A DNA stretch of 47,564 nucleotides. Source: Leptolyngbya sp. CCY15150 (GTDB lineage: Bacteria; Cyanobacteriota; Cyanobacteriia; RECH01). The translations under genes and the position numbers were made by a program. Where the stretch lies: positions 1 to 47,564 of the forward strand of contig NZ_JACSWB010000240.1 of NCBI RefSeq assembly GCF_016888135.1, read 5' to 3'. Positions 16,051 to 24,131 of the stretch are shown one piece after another (position 1 is the first letter of the stretch; each line of letters begins with the position of its first letter). The notes below the pieces were generated by a model, which was given only the letters and a program-made list of their open reading frames with translations, was not told where the DNA came from and made no database searches.

Positions 16051-17148
16051 ATGGGCGCAATGGATGACCATTCTGTTGGCAATCAGCCAGACGTCAGTCG
16101 ATCGGCGGTGCATCGGATTCTTGATGCCAACCTAGACCGAGCAAGGGAAGGCCTACGTACCATCGAAGAATGGTGCCGGTTTGGCCTGAATGAAGGGACG
16201 CTGACGGACGAGTGCAAGCAACTGCGGCAGGAGCTAGCCCGCTGGCACACCCCAGATATTCGGGCCGCCCGCGACACCTTGGCAGATGTGGGCACTGATC
16301 TGACCCATGCCCAAGAAGAGCAGCGCCAGAGTATTACCCATCTGCTCCAGGCTAACTTCAGCCGCATCCAGGAAGCCCTGCGGGTGCTGGAAGAATATGG
16401 CAAGCTCTACTCCAGCGAGATGGGGGCAGCCTGCAAGAAAATGCGCTACCGGGTGTATACGCTGGATAGCCAACTCACCGGCCAGCAGCGCCATCAGCGC
16501 CTAGGGCGATCGCCTCTCTATTTGGTCACCTCTCCCCAAGAGAATCTGCTATCAGCGGTGGAAGCGGCCCTGCAGGGCGGTTTGTCTCTGGTGCAATATC
16601 GGGATAAAACGGCCGACGATACGACTCGCCTACAGCGAGGTAAAGACCTATGTGAGCTGTGCCATCGCTATAACGCTCTGTTTATCATGAACGACCGGGT
16701 AGATTTAGCCCTAGCGGTGAATGCCGACGGCGTACACCTAGGTCAACAGGATATTCCCATTGCCCTGGCGCGACAGATTCTGGGGACAAACCGAATTATT
16801 GGTCGGTCTACCACAAATCCTGACGAGCTGCACCAGGCCATCCAGGACGGTGCCGACTATGTGGGCGTTGGCCCGGTGTATGAAACGCCTACCAAGGCCG
16901 GCAAGGCGGCGGCGGGTCTGGGCTATGTGCGCTATGCTGCCGAGCATTGCCCGATTCCCTGGTATGCCATCGGCGGTATTGATGCCGACAATCTTACCCA
17001 TGTGTTGGGGGCTCAGGCTGAGCGGGTGGCCATTGTTCGCGCCATTATGCAGGCGGAGCAACCGACGCTGATCACCCAGTATGTCCTATCCCAACTGCAT
17101 CGAGTGCAGATGATGCGGGCGAGTCAGACCCCGGCTGTATCGCCCTAG
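16051..17148 (+). CDS. thiE: Thiamine-phosphate synthase with N-terminal extension
   Basis: A 365-residue protein in which residues from about 156 form the ThiE TIM barrel. ThiE joins hydroxymethylpyrimidine pyrophosphate with thiazole phosphate to give thiamine phosphate. Motifs seen are LYLVTSPQ, LVQYRDK, LFIMNDRVDLALAVNADGVH, LGQQDIP, IGRSTTNPDE, YVGVGPVYETPTKAG and YAIGGIDADN, all characteristic. Residues about 15-145 are an additional helical domain (ILDANLDRAREGLRTIEEWCR and SRIQEALRVLEEYGKL), found in cyanobacterial and some other ThiE proteins; its two halves look alike in their RARE/RIQEALR...LEE motifs, and its role is unclear. ATG 16051 is used; ATG 16060 is possible. thiS follows 62 bp downstream in the same direction. 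Confidence 0.95.
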   Translation: MGAMDDHSVGNQPDVSRSAVHRILDANLDRAREGLRTIEEWCRFGLNEGTLTDECKQLRQELARWHTPDIRAARDTLADVGTDLTHAQEEQRQSITHLLQANFSRIQEALRVLEEYGKLYSSEMGAACKKMRYRVYTLDSQLTGQQRHQRLGRSPLYLVTSPQENLLSAVEAALQGGLSLVQYRDKTADDTTRLQRGKDLCELCHRYNALFIMNDRVDLALAVNADGVHLGQQDIPIALARQILGTNRIIGRSTTNPDELHQAIQDGADYVGVGPVYETPTKAGKAAAGLGYVRYAAEHCPIPWYAIGGIDADNLTHVLGAQAERVAIVRAIMQAEQPTLITQYVLSQLHRVQMMRASQTPAVSP

Positions 17149-17210
17149 AGATGCCCTCTCGATGCCTCGCTGCGACCGACTGCATCCCTTAGACGTTCCT
17201 ACGCTACTTT

Positions 17211-17426
17211 ATGACTTCTGCTTCTGTAACCTTGACGGTGAATGGGGAGACCCAAACCTGTCCACCCCAAACGTCGCTACCCCAGTTTTTAACCCTAATT
17301 GGCATGAATCCTCGCCTAGTGGCGGTGGAATATAACGGCGAAATTCTCCATCGTCAGTTTTGGGAGCAGACGCTGATCCAAGAGGGCGATCGCCTCGAAG
17401 TGGTCACAATTGTGGGCGGCGGCTAG
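17211..17426 (+). CDS. thiS: Sulfur carrier protein ThiS
   Basis: A 71-residue ubiquitin-like protein ending in VGGG, which gives the required C-terminal Gly-Gly. ThiS is adenylated and then thiocarboxylated at this terminus and delivers sulfur for the thiazole ring of thiamine. The VTLTVNGETQT start, NPRLVAVEYNGEIL and EGDRLEVVTIVGGG are typical. It lies 62 bp after thiE and is probably cotranscribed, so the window carries both the sulfur donor and the coupling enzyme; thiF, thiG and thiC are not in this window. The sulfur may come from a cysteine desulfurase such as the iscS-like gene at 45185-46348, which is inference. Confidence 0.95.
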   Translation: MTSASVTLTVNGETQTCPPQTSLPQFLTLIGMNPRLVAVEYNGEILHRQFWEQTLIQEGDRLEVVTIVGGG

Positions 17427-17450
17427 GTGACTAGTACTCCTACGCGGACG

Positions 17451-17545
17451 TAACCCGCCTAGGTGCTAAGGCAGGAACCCTTGTGTGTCTTGGACTTCCT
17501 TTTCGTTTTTCTGTCTTCATTCTTCTATCTTGCGGTATTAGTTCG
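17451..17545 (+). repeat. 95-bp dispersed repeat, copy 1
   Basis: This block aligns without gaps to 31922-32016, same orientation and length, at roughly three-quarters identity by eye. It includes CCGCCTA, AACCCTTGTG, CTTTTCGTT-like and TAGTTCG words and a tandem pair of 14-bp pyrimidine-rich units (TTTTTCTGTCTTC / ATTCTTCTATCTT). It lies in the thiS to DUF1517 spacer. Confidence 0.8.
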
Positions 17546-17624
17546 GATATTCCCCATAAATTCCTCCTTAAGCTCGCCTCGGTTCTGAAGAACAAGACAG
17601 TACAGTAATAAGTAGGGAGCGTAG

Positions 17625-17658
17625 GATGCTCAACGCCATCAACCCAACCTTGAGCATC
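17625..17658. promoter_or_regulatory. 9-bp inverted repeat upstream of DUF1517 gene
   Basis: GATGCTCAA (17625-17633) and TTGAGCATC (17650-17658) are perfect inverted arms around a 16-base loop, 65 bp before the start codon. It could be a 5' leader hairpin or a protein-binding site; no U-tract follows. Confidence 0.4.
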
Positions 17659-17723
17659 AACGATCGCTCTAGATGAAGCGATCGCCATCCCTGGTCTTGG
17701 TTTGCTGGAATAACACAAACACT

Positions 17724-18674
17724 ATGCACAACACACGAATTAAACGCTTCAAGTCCCTAGTTAAGCCCCTGTTAGCCCTTGCCCTCATGGTTGCCTTGGT
17801 CTTTGGCCAAGCCGATAGCGCCTTAGCGGCCCGTGGTGGACGCATGGGAGGCGGTAGCTTCCGGTCAGCGCCCAGTCGCACCTACACTTCTCCAGCACGG
17901 CCGGCTCCAGGGGGCGGCTATTATGGTGGCGGTGGGTTCGGCTTTCCCTTCTTGATCCCCTTCTTCGGCTTTGGCGGTGGCTTTGGCGGTCTGTTCACCA
18001 TTTTTATGGTGATTGCCGTGGGCAACTTCCTGATGTCGGCGGTGCGGCGATCGCAGGAGAATGGGACGATGGAGGAAACCTACAACCCCACCATGTCGGT
18101 GAACAAACTGCAGGTGGCGCTGTTGGCTGATGCCCGCACCCTACAGGATGACCTAAACCGCATTGCGGAATCCGCTGATACAGGTTCCACTGCTGGGCTA
18201 GCCCAAGTGCTGCAAGAAACCAGCCTATCGCTGCTGCGGCACCCGGAATATTGGGTCTACGGCAGCAGCAGCAGCCAACAGGCCAAGATGGATTCTGCGG
18301 AACTGCAGTTTAACCGGCTGGCGTTGACGGAGCGCAGTAAGTTCAGCGAAGAAACGCTGTCTAATGTGAATAACCAACTGCGTCAAGCCAGCGATCGCTT
18401 GGCCCTAGGTTCCAAAGGTGAAATTGATCCCGCTAAGCTACCGGATCAACCTGGCGAATACATTGTGGTCACGCTGATTACGGCCAACCAAGGCAAGCTG
18501 GATCTGCCGACCATTCAAAGCTCTCAAGATCTGCGCCGGGCGCTAAGCCAGATGGGCGCGATCGCTGGGGATAAACTTGCGGCTCTGGAGGTGCTATGGA
18601 CCCCCCAAGCCGAGGGTGATACCCTATCGGCGGATGAGCTGCTGGCGGAATATCCTGACCTACGACTGGTCTAG
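17724..18674 (+). CDS. DUF1517 exported or membrane protein
   Basis: A 316-residue protein. A signal peptide covers residues 1-36 (basic start, hydrophobic LLALALMVALVFG, and SALAA cleavage-like site). A glycine-rich segment (about 37-75, with GGRMGGGSFRSAPSR and PGGGYYGGGG) follows, then a membrane span (about 80-108) and a soluble DUF1517 domain with TYNPTMSVNKLQVALLADAR, LLRHPEYWVYG, and PGEYIVVTLITA. DUF1517 proteins occur in cyanobacteria and chloroplasts; their function is not established. ATG 17724 is preferred over an in-frame start 51 bp upstream because the signal peptide then starts at the protein end. A good terminator follows at 18719-18753. Confidence 0.88.
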   Translation: MHNTRIKRFKSLVKPLLALALMVALVFGQADSALAARGGRMGGGSFRSAPSRTYTSPARPAPGGGYYGGGGFGFPFLIPFFGFGGGFGGLFTIFMVIAVGNFLMSAVRRSQENGTMEETYNPTMSVNKLQVALLADARTLQDDLNRIAESADTGSTAGLAQVLQETSLSLLRHPEYWVYGSSSSQQAKMDSAELQFNRLALTERSKFSEETLSNVNNQLRQASDRLALGSKGEIDPAKLPDQPGEYIVVTLITANQGKLDLPTIQSSQDLRRALSQMGAIAGDKLAALEVLWTPQAEGDTLSADELLAEYPDLRLV

Positions 18675-18718
18675 ATGAGCCTCGGCGAGCCTCGCTTGGC
18701 TCGCTGAAACATAATAAG

Positions 18719-18753
18719 ACGGGTGGGTCTACCAACAAGACTCACCCGTTTTT
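18719..18753 (+). terminator. Rho-independent terminator of the DUF1517 gene
   Basis: ACGGGTGGGTCT (18719-18730) pairs with AGACTCACCCGT (18738-18749), with a single G-U pair and a seven-base loop, and ends in five T residues. It sits between convergent genes, 15 bp from the other stop codon, and could weakly serve both. Confidence 0.9.
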
Positions 18754-18767
18754 GCTGTGGAATGACG

Positions 18768-20072
18768 CTAGGCCAGGTTGTTTTCCACCAGCGATCGCGC
18801 CCAGGCCATGGCCTCCGAGGCCGTGTGAAGTTGGCCTTCGGCATGGGCCAGTTGAATGGCTTCCAGCAGTTGACCAATGCGGGGGCTGGGGCGGATTTGC
18901 AGATGCTGGATTAAATCTCGACCGCTGACTAAGGGAACAGGATGGGCGATCGCATCCTGAGGATCTAGGAACCGCTCAATCAGGGGGGCGATCGCGCCTA
19001 GGGCAACGCCTTGGCCTAGAGCCAGCACCACCAGCGCCGGCAGCGCCGCTCCTATATGGCGGAAGGCGTAGTATTGCTCACGGGCTGATAGACCACGCTC
19101 AGCAAAGTCAGCAAAAACATGGCTGTGGTTGAGGGCGGTGACCACCGACTGCACCTCGGCGCGGCTATATTTCAACTGCCACAGTTCTGCCTCTGCCTGG
19201 GCCGGCACCGACGAGACGAGGCAGGCTAGCTTAGCGATGCGTAGCCAACTGCGCCCCACTCCAGAGGCATGTTGCTGATCGCGCATCCAGGTGGTGAGTT
19301 CGGCGGCAAGGGCAGGATAGTGTTCGTCAAGGGCGATAGCAGCCCGGTCAATCTGGGCAATGCAGTCCATGGATGCGGCTGTGGCGTGGCTCAGCCAATG
19401 GCGAAAGAGCCCATCCTGCCAGGCCATGGTCAAAAATGCCGTACCGCTGGGGGCGCTGAGCAAATAATTTAGCTCCGACTGCACCCGCTCGGCGGCAATG
19501 TGCTGCAAGAGCGGTGTTAGCCCCTGAATCGTCTGCCGGGTATCAGCATCGAGCCAGAAGCCGAGCTGGGCCGCCTGGCGGTAGGCCCGCAGCAGTCGCA
19601 GGGGATCATCCTGGAGGTTGCAGGGGGCAATCATGCGGATTTGTCGTTGCTGCAGGTCAGCGTAGCCATGGAGCGGATCAAAGAGCGTCTGACTGGCTGG
19701 ATGGTAAGCGATCGCATTCACCGTAAAGTCGCGCTGCTTGAGATCGGCGTCAATGGTTTCACCGACCTGCTGGGCAAAGTCTGCCGTGGCTTGGTGGAAG
19801 ACAACGCGAGCAATTTGGCGTTCTGCATCAAGCACCACAAAGCCAGCTCGGTAATGTTTAGCGATCGCTTTCGCGGTTTCCACCGCATGATGGGGCAGCA
19901 CAAAGTCTAGATCCAGATAGTCGGCGTGCCGTTCTAGTAAGGCATCGCGAACATTGCCACCCACCAAATAGGCATCGGATGGTAGCCAATTGACGCTGAA
20001 TGGCCACGTCTCTGGGGATAAGACCGATGCGGATTTAGACACCTGTTGTAAAGAAATCAAGGGATAGAACAC
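18768..20072 (-). CDS. cca: tRNA nucleotidyltransferase / poly(A) polymerase family (CCA-adding)
   Basis: A 434-residue class II nucleotidyltransferase. GGNVRDALL at 38-46 and DLDFV at 54-58 are the catalytic head with its metal-binding carboxylates; RDFTVNA at 114-120 and DPLRLLRAYR at 156-165 are the nucleotide-selecting motifs. These enzymes add or repair the 3' CCA of tRNAs, which is needed here because tRNA-Arg in this window has no encoded CCA. In some bacteria CC-adding and A-adding activities are split between two paralogues, and sequence alone does not say which this is. No HD phosphohydrolase domain is obvious. It reads convergently to the DUF1517 gene. Confidence 0.93.
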   Translation of the reverse strand: MFYPLISLQQVSKSASVLSPETWPFSVNWLPSDAYLVGGNVRDALLERHADYLDLDFVLPHHAVETAKAIAKHYRAGFVVLDAERQIARVVFHQATADFAQQVGETIDADLKQRDFTVNAIAYHPASQTLFDPLHGYADLQQRQIRMIAPCNLQDDPLRLLRAYRQAAQLGFWLDADTRQTIQGLTPLLQHIAAERVQSELNYLLSAPSGTAFLTMAWQDGLFRHWLSHATAASMDCIAQIDRAAIALDEHYPALAAELTTWMRDQQHASGVGRSWLRIAKLACLVSSVPAQAEAELWQLKYSRAEVQSVVTALNHSHVFADFAERGLSAREQYYAFRHIGAALPALVVLALGQGVALGAIAPLIERFLDPQDAIAHPVPLVSGRDLIQHLQIRPSPRIGQLLEAIQLAHAEGQLHTASEAMAWARSLVENNLA

Positions 20073-20302
20073 AGCCTCCCAGAGGGGAGGGTACGACAGT
20101 AAGTGGGACAGTTATGGGGATAGTCATGGGGACATGAATCTGCCGAGCCAATGCCTACACCGGGGAAGCTGAATGGGGCGATCGGGGAATCGTTGCATTT
20201 TGCAACATCTACCCAACGACAGCCCAGATTCGGCAAAACATGAGTTAGATTAACAAAAAACGGTCATTGGTTGGTCATTTTTACCCAGGGGGAGGCTTTG
20301 AG

Positions 20303-20551
20303 ATGTGTATTTGCGTCAACTGCCGCTATGTCGATCGCTGTATTACCTATCATGAGGTCGAGCACCAGCATCAGCAACCCCATCTCACAGAATCTCCAGA
20401 TTTCGAAGCGGTTGAACCAACGATTAATGTCAATATCCGCCACCATGATCAAGAAATTGAGATGGAGTGGGATGTGGTTGGGTGCGAAAGTTTTACCGCT
20501 GATCAAGGCAAATGGTCGCGGTTGCGTCCGGGAGAACTGGTTCCGACCTAA
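20303..20551 (+). CDS. ycf34: Ycf34 family iron-sulfur protein
   Basis: An 82-residue protein starting MCICVNCRYVDRC, with cysteines at 2, 4, 7 and 13 in the C-x-C-x2-C-x5-C arrangement of Ycf34, followed by TYHEVE and PHL. Ycf34 is conserved in cyanobacteria and red-algal plastids; the Synechocystis protein has been reported to bind an Fe-S cluster and to affect photosynthetic electron transport. The start is set by this motif and by GGGGGAGG at 20288-20295, eight bases or so upstream. An in-frame start at 20267 would add residues not in the family. The next gene starts 5 bp after the stop codon, so the two probably form an operon. Confidence 0.95.
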   Translation: MCICVNCRYVDRCITYHEVEHQHQQPHLTESPDFEAVEPTINVNIRHHDQEIEMEWDVVGCESFTADQGKWSRLRPGELVPT

Positions 20552-20556
20552 TCACC

Positions 20557-21075
20557 ATGCAAATTCTTGAGCAAACTCCTCAGCGACTAGTCATTCGATA
20601 TAATCCTGTGCATCGCTGGCTGATGGCAGCAGGGGCGATCGTTTACATTTTTGTGGCGGGTGTGTCGGGCACTGCTGCGGCCCGAGCCATATATGCACTA
20701 TTCCTGCTAAGTTTTGCCCTGATCTTGTTGCTCTGGCGGGGAGATCAGGTGACCTGCGCGTTTGATAAGCAAAAGGGCCGCCTCACCTATCAACGCAGTG
20801 GTCTGCGGGGTACCACCACGACGGTCGTGCCTTTGCCTACCGTGTCCCATATCACCCTGCAAGAGCGGCGGTATCGCAAGCGTTCGTGGCGAGAGGGACG
20901 GGTGTATTGGGTGTACCTAGAGCTGCGCTCATCGCGGGAGCGGCTTGCCCTGTCGTCTGATACGTTCTTTAACTTAGAGAAAGCCCAGAATGCTGCCTGG
21001 CTGGTGTCCGATTTTCTTGGCCTGCCGCCGTTCAGTTTTATTGAAGCTCCTCCTCTATCCCTATTTTCATTTTGA
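20557..21075 (+). CDS. Small membrane protein of unknown function, likely cotranscribed with ycf34
   Basis: A 172-residue protein, not assigned to a function. Two adjacent membrane spans are visible at about 24-42 and 45-64 (LMAAGAIVYIFVAGVSG and IYALFLLSFALILLLW), followed by a beta-rich cytosolic domain: VTCAFDKQKGRLTYQRSG, HITLQERRY, YWVYLELRSSRERLAL. This arrangement resembles bPH-like membrane proteins that carry a pleckstrin-like sheet after two spans. The start ATG 20557 is 5 bp after the ycf34 stop codon; a longer frame overlapping ycf34 is open but less likely. A palindromic dispersed repeat begins 19 bp after the stop. The link with Ycf34 is by position only. Confidence 0.75.
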   Translation: MQILEQTPQRLVIRYNPVHRWLMAAGAIVYIFVAGVSGTAAARAIYALFLLSFALILLLWRGDQVTCAFDKQKGRLTYQRSGLRGTTTTVVPLPTVSHITLQERRYRKRSWREGRVYWVYLELRSSRERLALSSDTFFNLEKAQNAAWLVSDFLGLPPFSFIEAPPLSLFSF

Positions 21076-21094
21076 TAGAACCTGAGCCTAGGAG

Positions 21095-21165
21095 TAGGGT
21101 ACCGTTAGAGCCGTAACGCACTATCTCATAAGGCTTTGATGCGTTACGCTGTCGCTCATGCATCC
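21095..21165. repeat. Palindromic dispersed repeat, copy 2
   Basis: GTAACGCA (21113-21120) and TGCGTTAC (21140-21147) flank a 19-base spacer, as in copy 1 at 3117-3190. The neighbouring TAGGGT, AGCC, CATCTCAT-like and ATGCGTTACGCT words also match. It lies between convergent genes. Confidence 0.8.
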
Positions 21166-21235
21166 TGCCTGTATAGAGTTTTCTACTCAGAACGTCATCG
21201 AACTCAGGTACAAGGAGGACAGGGCTGAACGATGG

Positions 21236-21838
21236 TCACGTGAGTTTTTCGCCACTCAGAATAAAAATGGGATCCACGGCGGCAAAGACCTGGTTGTTGC
21301 CCCGCGACTCTAGGCGGTTGACGGCAGATTGGATGACTTCCACGTTGCGCGCCTGCAGTTCTGCCAAGGTTTCTGATAGGGCATAGAGGCTGGTGAGATC
21401 GGTGGCGGTGGCGACGATGCGGCCTGGCGCTTTGAGGCAGGCCCAGGCAGTTTGGGCGATCGCTTTCACAGACCGTCCACCTTCAATGAAAACACAATCG
21501 GGCAAGGGCTTGAGATCCGTCAGACAGTCGGGCGCATTCCCTTCAACCACCTGCACATTGGTGACGCCAAAGCGATCGCAGTTGCGGCGAATTAGGCCAG
21601 CCACCTCTTCATCGCGCTCAATGGCCATAATTTTCCCCTTAGGACAGAGCAGACCCACTTCAACGGGAATGGTGCCAGTGCCAGCGCCAATGTCCCACAG
21701 TACGGCATCAGGGCGCAGGTACATATGGGAAATGAGCAAGACACGCACCTCGCGCTTACTCATGGGAATGCCGGGCAACCGTTCAAACAGGCGATCGGGG
21801 ATGCCGGGGGTTTGGTAGGGCCAAAGTTCAGAAACCAT
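21236..21838 (-). CDS. cbiT: Cobalt-precorrin / precorrin-6B C15-methyltransferase (decarboxylating)
   Basis: A 200-residue SAM-dependent methyltransferase of the CbiT type, which methylates C15 and decarboxylates the acetate side chain during cobalamin ring synthesis. Key parts are PGIPDRLFE and MSKREVR at the N-terminus, the SAM-binding loop WDIGAGTGTIPVE (48-60), IERDEE, and DCVFIEGG. The stand-alone form, separate from CbiE, is shown by the length; in some organisms the two are fused as CobL. ATG 21838 gives the conserved PYQTPGIPD start; a longer frame overlaps the upstream gene. It follows the decarboxylase-family gene with a gap of 40 bp on the same strand and is probably in its transcription unit, although no pathway connects them. 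Confidence 0.9.
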   Translation of the reverse strand: MVSELWPYQTPGIPDRLFERLPGIPMSKREVRVLLISHMYLRPDAVLWDIGAGTGTIPVEVGLLCPKGKIMAIERDEEVAGLIRRNCDRFGVTNVQVVEGNAPDCLTDLKPLPDCVFIEGGRSVKAIAQTAWACLKAPGRIVATATDLTSLYALSETLAELQARNVEVIQSAVNRLESRGNNQVFAAVDPIFILSGEKLT

Positions 21839-21878
21839 AGAATCAGGATGATGAGGTTGTGGGCAGTGCTGGGGGAGC

Positions 21879-23345
21879 TTAGGGAAGGGCGATCGCCTCT
21901 TCCACAATAGTCAAGGTTTGTAAGGTGGGATCGGCACAGCCGGTGATCGTGCCTCCCATCGTACAGATCTGGGTGAGGTAGGCGATCGCTTCGATGGTAA
22001 TCGGTTCGCCGGGCATGAGGACGGGAATGCCGGGGGGATAGGGACAGATGAGTTCAGCGCAGACCTGACCGATGGCGTCTGAGGCCGGTACGGTACGGCG
22101 GCGACTGAAAAAGGCCTGGCGCGGGGAGAGGATCGGCACCTGCAGCGGCGGCAGGGGAAGGCTGGGCAGAGACAGGGGCGATCGCTTGTCCTGCGCCAGG
22201 GTTTGAATGCCTTGTACGAGATGCCGCAGATCCTCGCGGGTATTGCCTAGGCTGATGATCAACGTGAGATGGTGCAGGCTGGGCAGTTCTGCCGTCACCC
22301 CTAAGGTTTGGTGCAGGTGCTCGTCGGCTGCAAACCCTGTCCATCCCAAACCGCTCACATCGACGGTCAGGCGGGTGCGATCCCAGGGGGTACCAGTGGG
22401 AGGCGTCCAAACGCGGACACCGGGAATCTTGGATAGCTCTAGCCTAGCCCAATCGGCCAGATCTAAGGTTTGCGCCATCAACCTTTCGCCATCGATCGCC
22501 ATCTGATGCCGCGCTGCATCTAAGGACGCCAAGAGTAGGTAGCTGGGACTGCTGGACTGCACGAGGGCCAAGCTATCAACCAAGCGATCGCGATCCATGC
22601 GGCTGTGGAGGTGGCTATGTACCATGGCGGCTTGGGTCATAGCGCCTAGGGTCTTGTGGATAGACTGCACGGCTAGGTCTGCCCCGGCGGCGATCGCGGT
22701 CTGAGGAAACTGGGGATGGAAGGCGAAGTGGGCCCCGTGGGCTTCATCAACGATCAGGGGAAGGTGGCGGTCATGGACAAGGGCGGCGATCGCCTGTAGG
22801 TCACTACTGACGCCGTGGTAGGTGGGCGACACCAGCAGCACAGCGGCGGCAGGATGCTGCTCTAGCGCCTGGGCGATCGCCGTTGGGGAGACACCTAGGG
22901 GAATCTGTCCTTGGCTATCCAGTTCCGGCGACACAAAGACCGGCATGGCTCCCGAGAGAATCAAGGCGGCGATCGCACAGCGATGGGCATTGCGCGGCAG
23001 GATTAGGGAATCACCCGGCGAACAGGTGGCCAACACCGCTGCCTGAATGCCACAGGTGGAACCGTTGGCTAAGAACCAGGTTTCCCCGGTACCAAACGCG
23101 ATCGCAGCCAAATCCTGGGCGGCACGAATCACGCCTTCGGGGGCAAACAAGTTATCAAGATCGGGCAATTCTGGCAGGTCGGCGCGAAAGACCTCGGTTC
23201 CGAAGAGGGCTGCTAGACGCGGAGAGATTCCCTGCCCTTGTTTATGGCCGGGGGTGTAGAAGGGCGCATGGGGACGCGTGGCGGCGGCCCGCAGGGCGTC
23301 GAGCAAGGGCGTTTGGTGGGCGTCGAGGTGGTTGAACTGGGCCAT
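21879..23345 (-). CDS. Orn/Lys/Arg decarboxylase family PLP enzyme
   Basis: A 488-residue fold-type I PLP enzyme of the Orn/Lys/Arg decarboxylase family. APFYTPGHKQGQG near the N-terminus and PLIVDEAHGAH (about 195-206) are family signatures, and SIHKTLGAMTQAA contains the PLP lysine at about 231. The relatively short length and lack of the response-regulator-like wing domain place it with the cyanobacterial/Bacillus type, so arginine, lysine or another basic amino acid could be the substrate; arginine decarboxylation to agmatine is plausible. The C-terminal domain (IPVLMPGEPIT) is also typical. ATG 23345 matches the usual family start; an ATG at 23372 is an alternative. It lies between the NfeD-like and cbiT genes on the same strand. 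Confidence 0.88.
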   Translation of the reverse strand: MAQFNHLDAHQTPLLDALRAAATRPHAPFYTPGHKQGQGISPRLAALFGTEVFRADLPELPDLDNLFAPEGVIRAAQDLAAIAFGTGETWFLANGSTCGIQAAVLATCSPGDSLILPRNAHRCAIAALILSGAMPVFVSPELDSQGQIPLGVSPTAIAQALEQHPAAAVLLVSPTYHGVSSDLQAIAALVHDRHLPLIVDEAHGAHFAFHPQFPQTAIAAGADLAVQSIHKTLGAMTQAAMVHSHLHSRMDRDRLVDSLALVQSSSPSYLLLASLDAARHQMAIDGERLMAQTLDLADWARLELSKIPGVRVWTPPTGTPWDRTRLTVDVSGLGWTGFAADEHLHQTLGVTAELPSLHHLTLIISLGNTREDLRHLVQGIQTLAQDKRSPLSLPSLPLPPLQVPILSPRQAFFSRRRTVPASDAIGQVCAELICPYPPGIPVLMPGEPITIEAIAYLTQICTMGGTITGCADPTLQTLTIVEEAIALP

Positions 23346-23433
23346 GGAGAGCGATCGCGCTACAGGAGTCATTATCCTGCATGGCCCTGCCTTCGCGAGA
23401 TGGAGAGAGATCAGGTGCTGAGGGGGGCAAGGG

Positions 23434-23640
23434 TTAGAGCGTGACAAGTAAGGTCAGGCCTTGTCGGCCAATCACACGCACTTGCTGCCCTAACTCTAAG
23501 GGACTGTTGATGGGCATCACCAGGCTGGCGGGCCAGGTTGATGCTGAATAGGTGACGCGCAAGCGAGGTTCTACCCATTCCACCGTGGCGATCGCAGGTA
23601 TGTCTGAAAAATCGAAGGGGTCAATAGTGTTCCAAGTCAT
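23434..23640 (-). CDS. Small protein resembling the NfeD C-terminal OB-fold domain
   Basis: A 68-residue protein beginning MTWNTIDPFDFSDIP. The rest, with RLRVTYSASTWPASLV, PLELGQQVRVIGRQGLTLLV, follows the pattern of the OB-fold domain found at the C-terminus of NfeD proteins, here without membrane spans. NfeD partners SPFH proteins at membranes, but this small version could do something else. The ATG at 23638-23640 is chosen; the frame continues upstream without family similarity. The decarboxylase-family gene begins 61-88 bp downstream, so a joint transcript is likely. It is short, and the assignment rests on a pattern match only. Confidence 0.6.
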   Translation of the reverse strand: MTWNTIDPFDFSDIPAIATVEWVEPRLRVTYSASTWPASLVMPINSPLELGQQVRVIGRQGLTLLVTL

Positions 23641-24131
23641 GATCACGGCCTCCGGGCATCCTGATAGTGGACCATTACCTCTATGTCGGATGACTAGGGA
23701 ACCAACTATGCAGTGCCACAACCAATTGAGAAACTGTCCTAGGGCGATTGCTTCCGATGGAACATGAAATTCAGCCTGGAATGCAGCTATTCAAAGGAAA
23801 ACCTAGTCAGGATCATTGCAAACTAGTCTTATTACGATTTCTCATTCAAGTTTAATTGCAAATTAAAGCCAGCTTTCGAGAAATTCGCTACAGTGAATAT
23901 GAGCTGAATAGGCTCATCCACGCCACGCTTTTGCCTTCAACCTTCCATTCATAACACCCCCCTACTAGCAGCCCATCCTAGGTCGCAATTGCCGGTTCTT
24001 TAGCCCCAACTCCGGTGCGATCGCTCTGATGGTTTGCCCTTCATATGAAAACCATATCTCTATTCCCATTGCTTTAGGTATTGATAGAAGGCGATCGCTG
24101 TGGTGCCATAGACAAACTCAGGGATTTCAAT
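23641..24131. other. Divergent spacer upstream of peptide deformylase
   Basis: This 491-bp region must contain the promoters for the minus-strand cluster and for def. An AT-rich perfect inverted repeat, TTTAATT-GCA-AATTAAA (23851-23867), and a second, ATGAGC/GCTCAT (23899-23917), lie near the middle. The surrounding 23800-23900 stretch is notably AT-rich for this window. No credible gene is seen. Confidence 0.55.
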
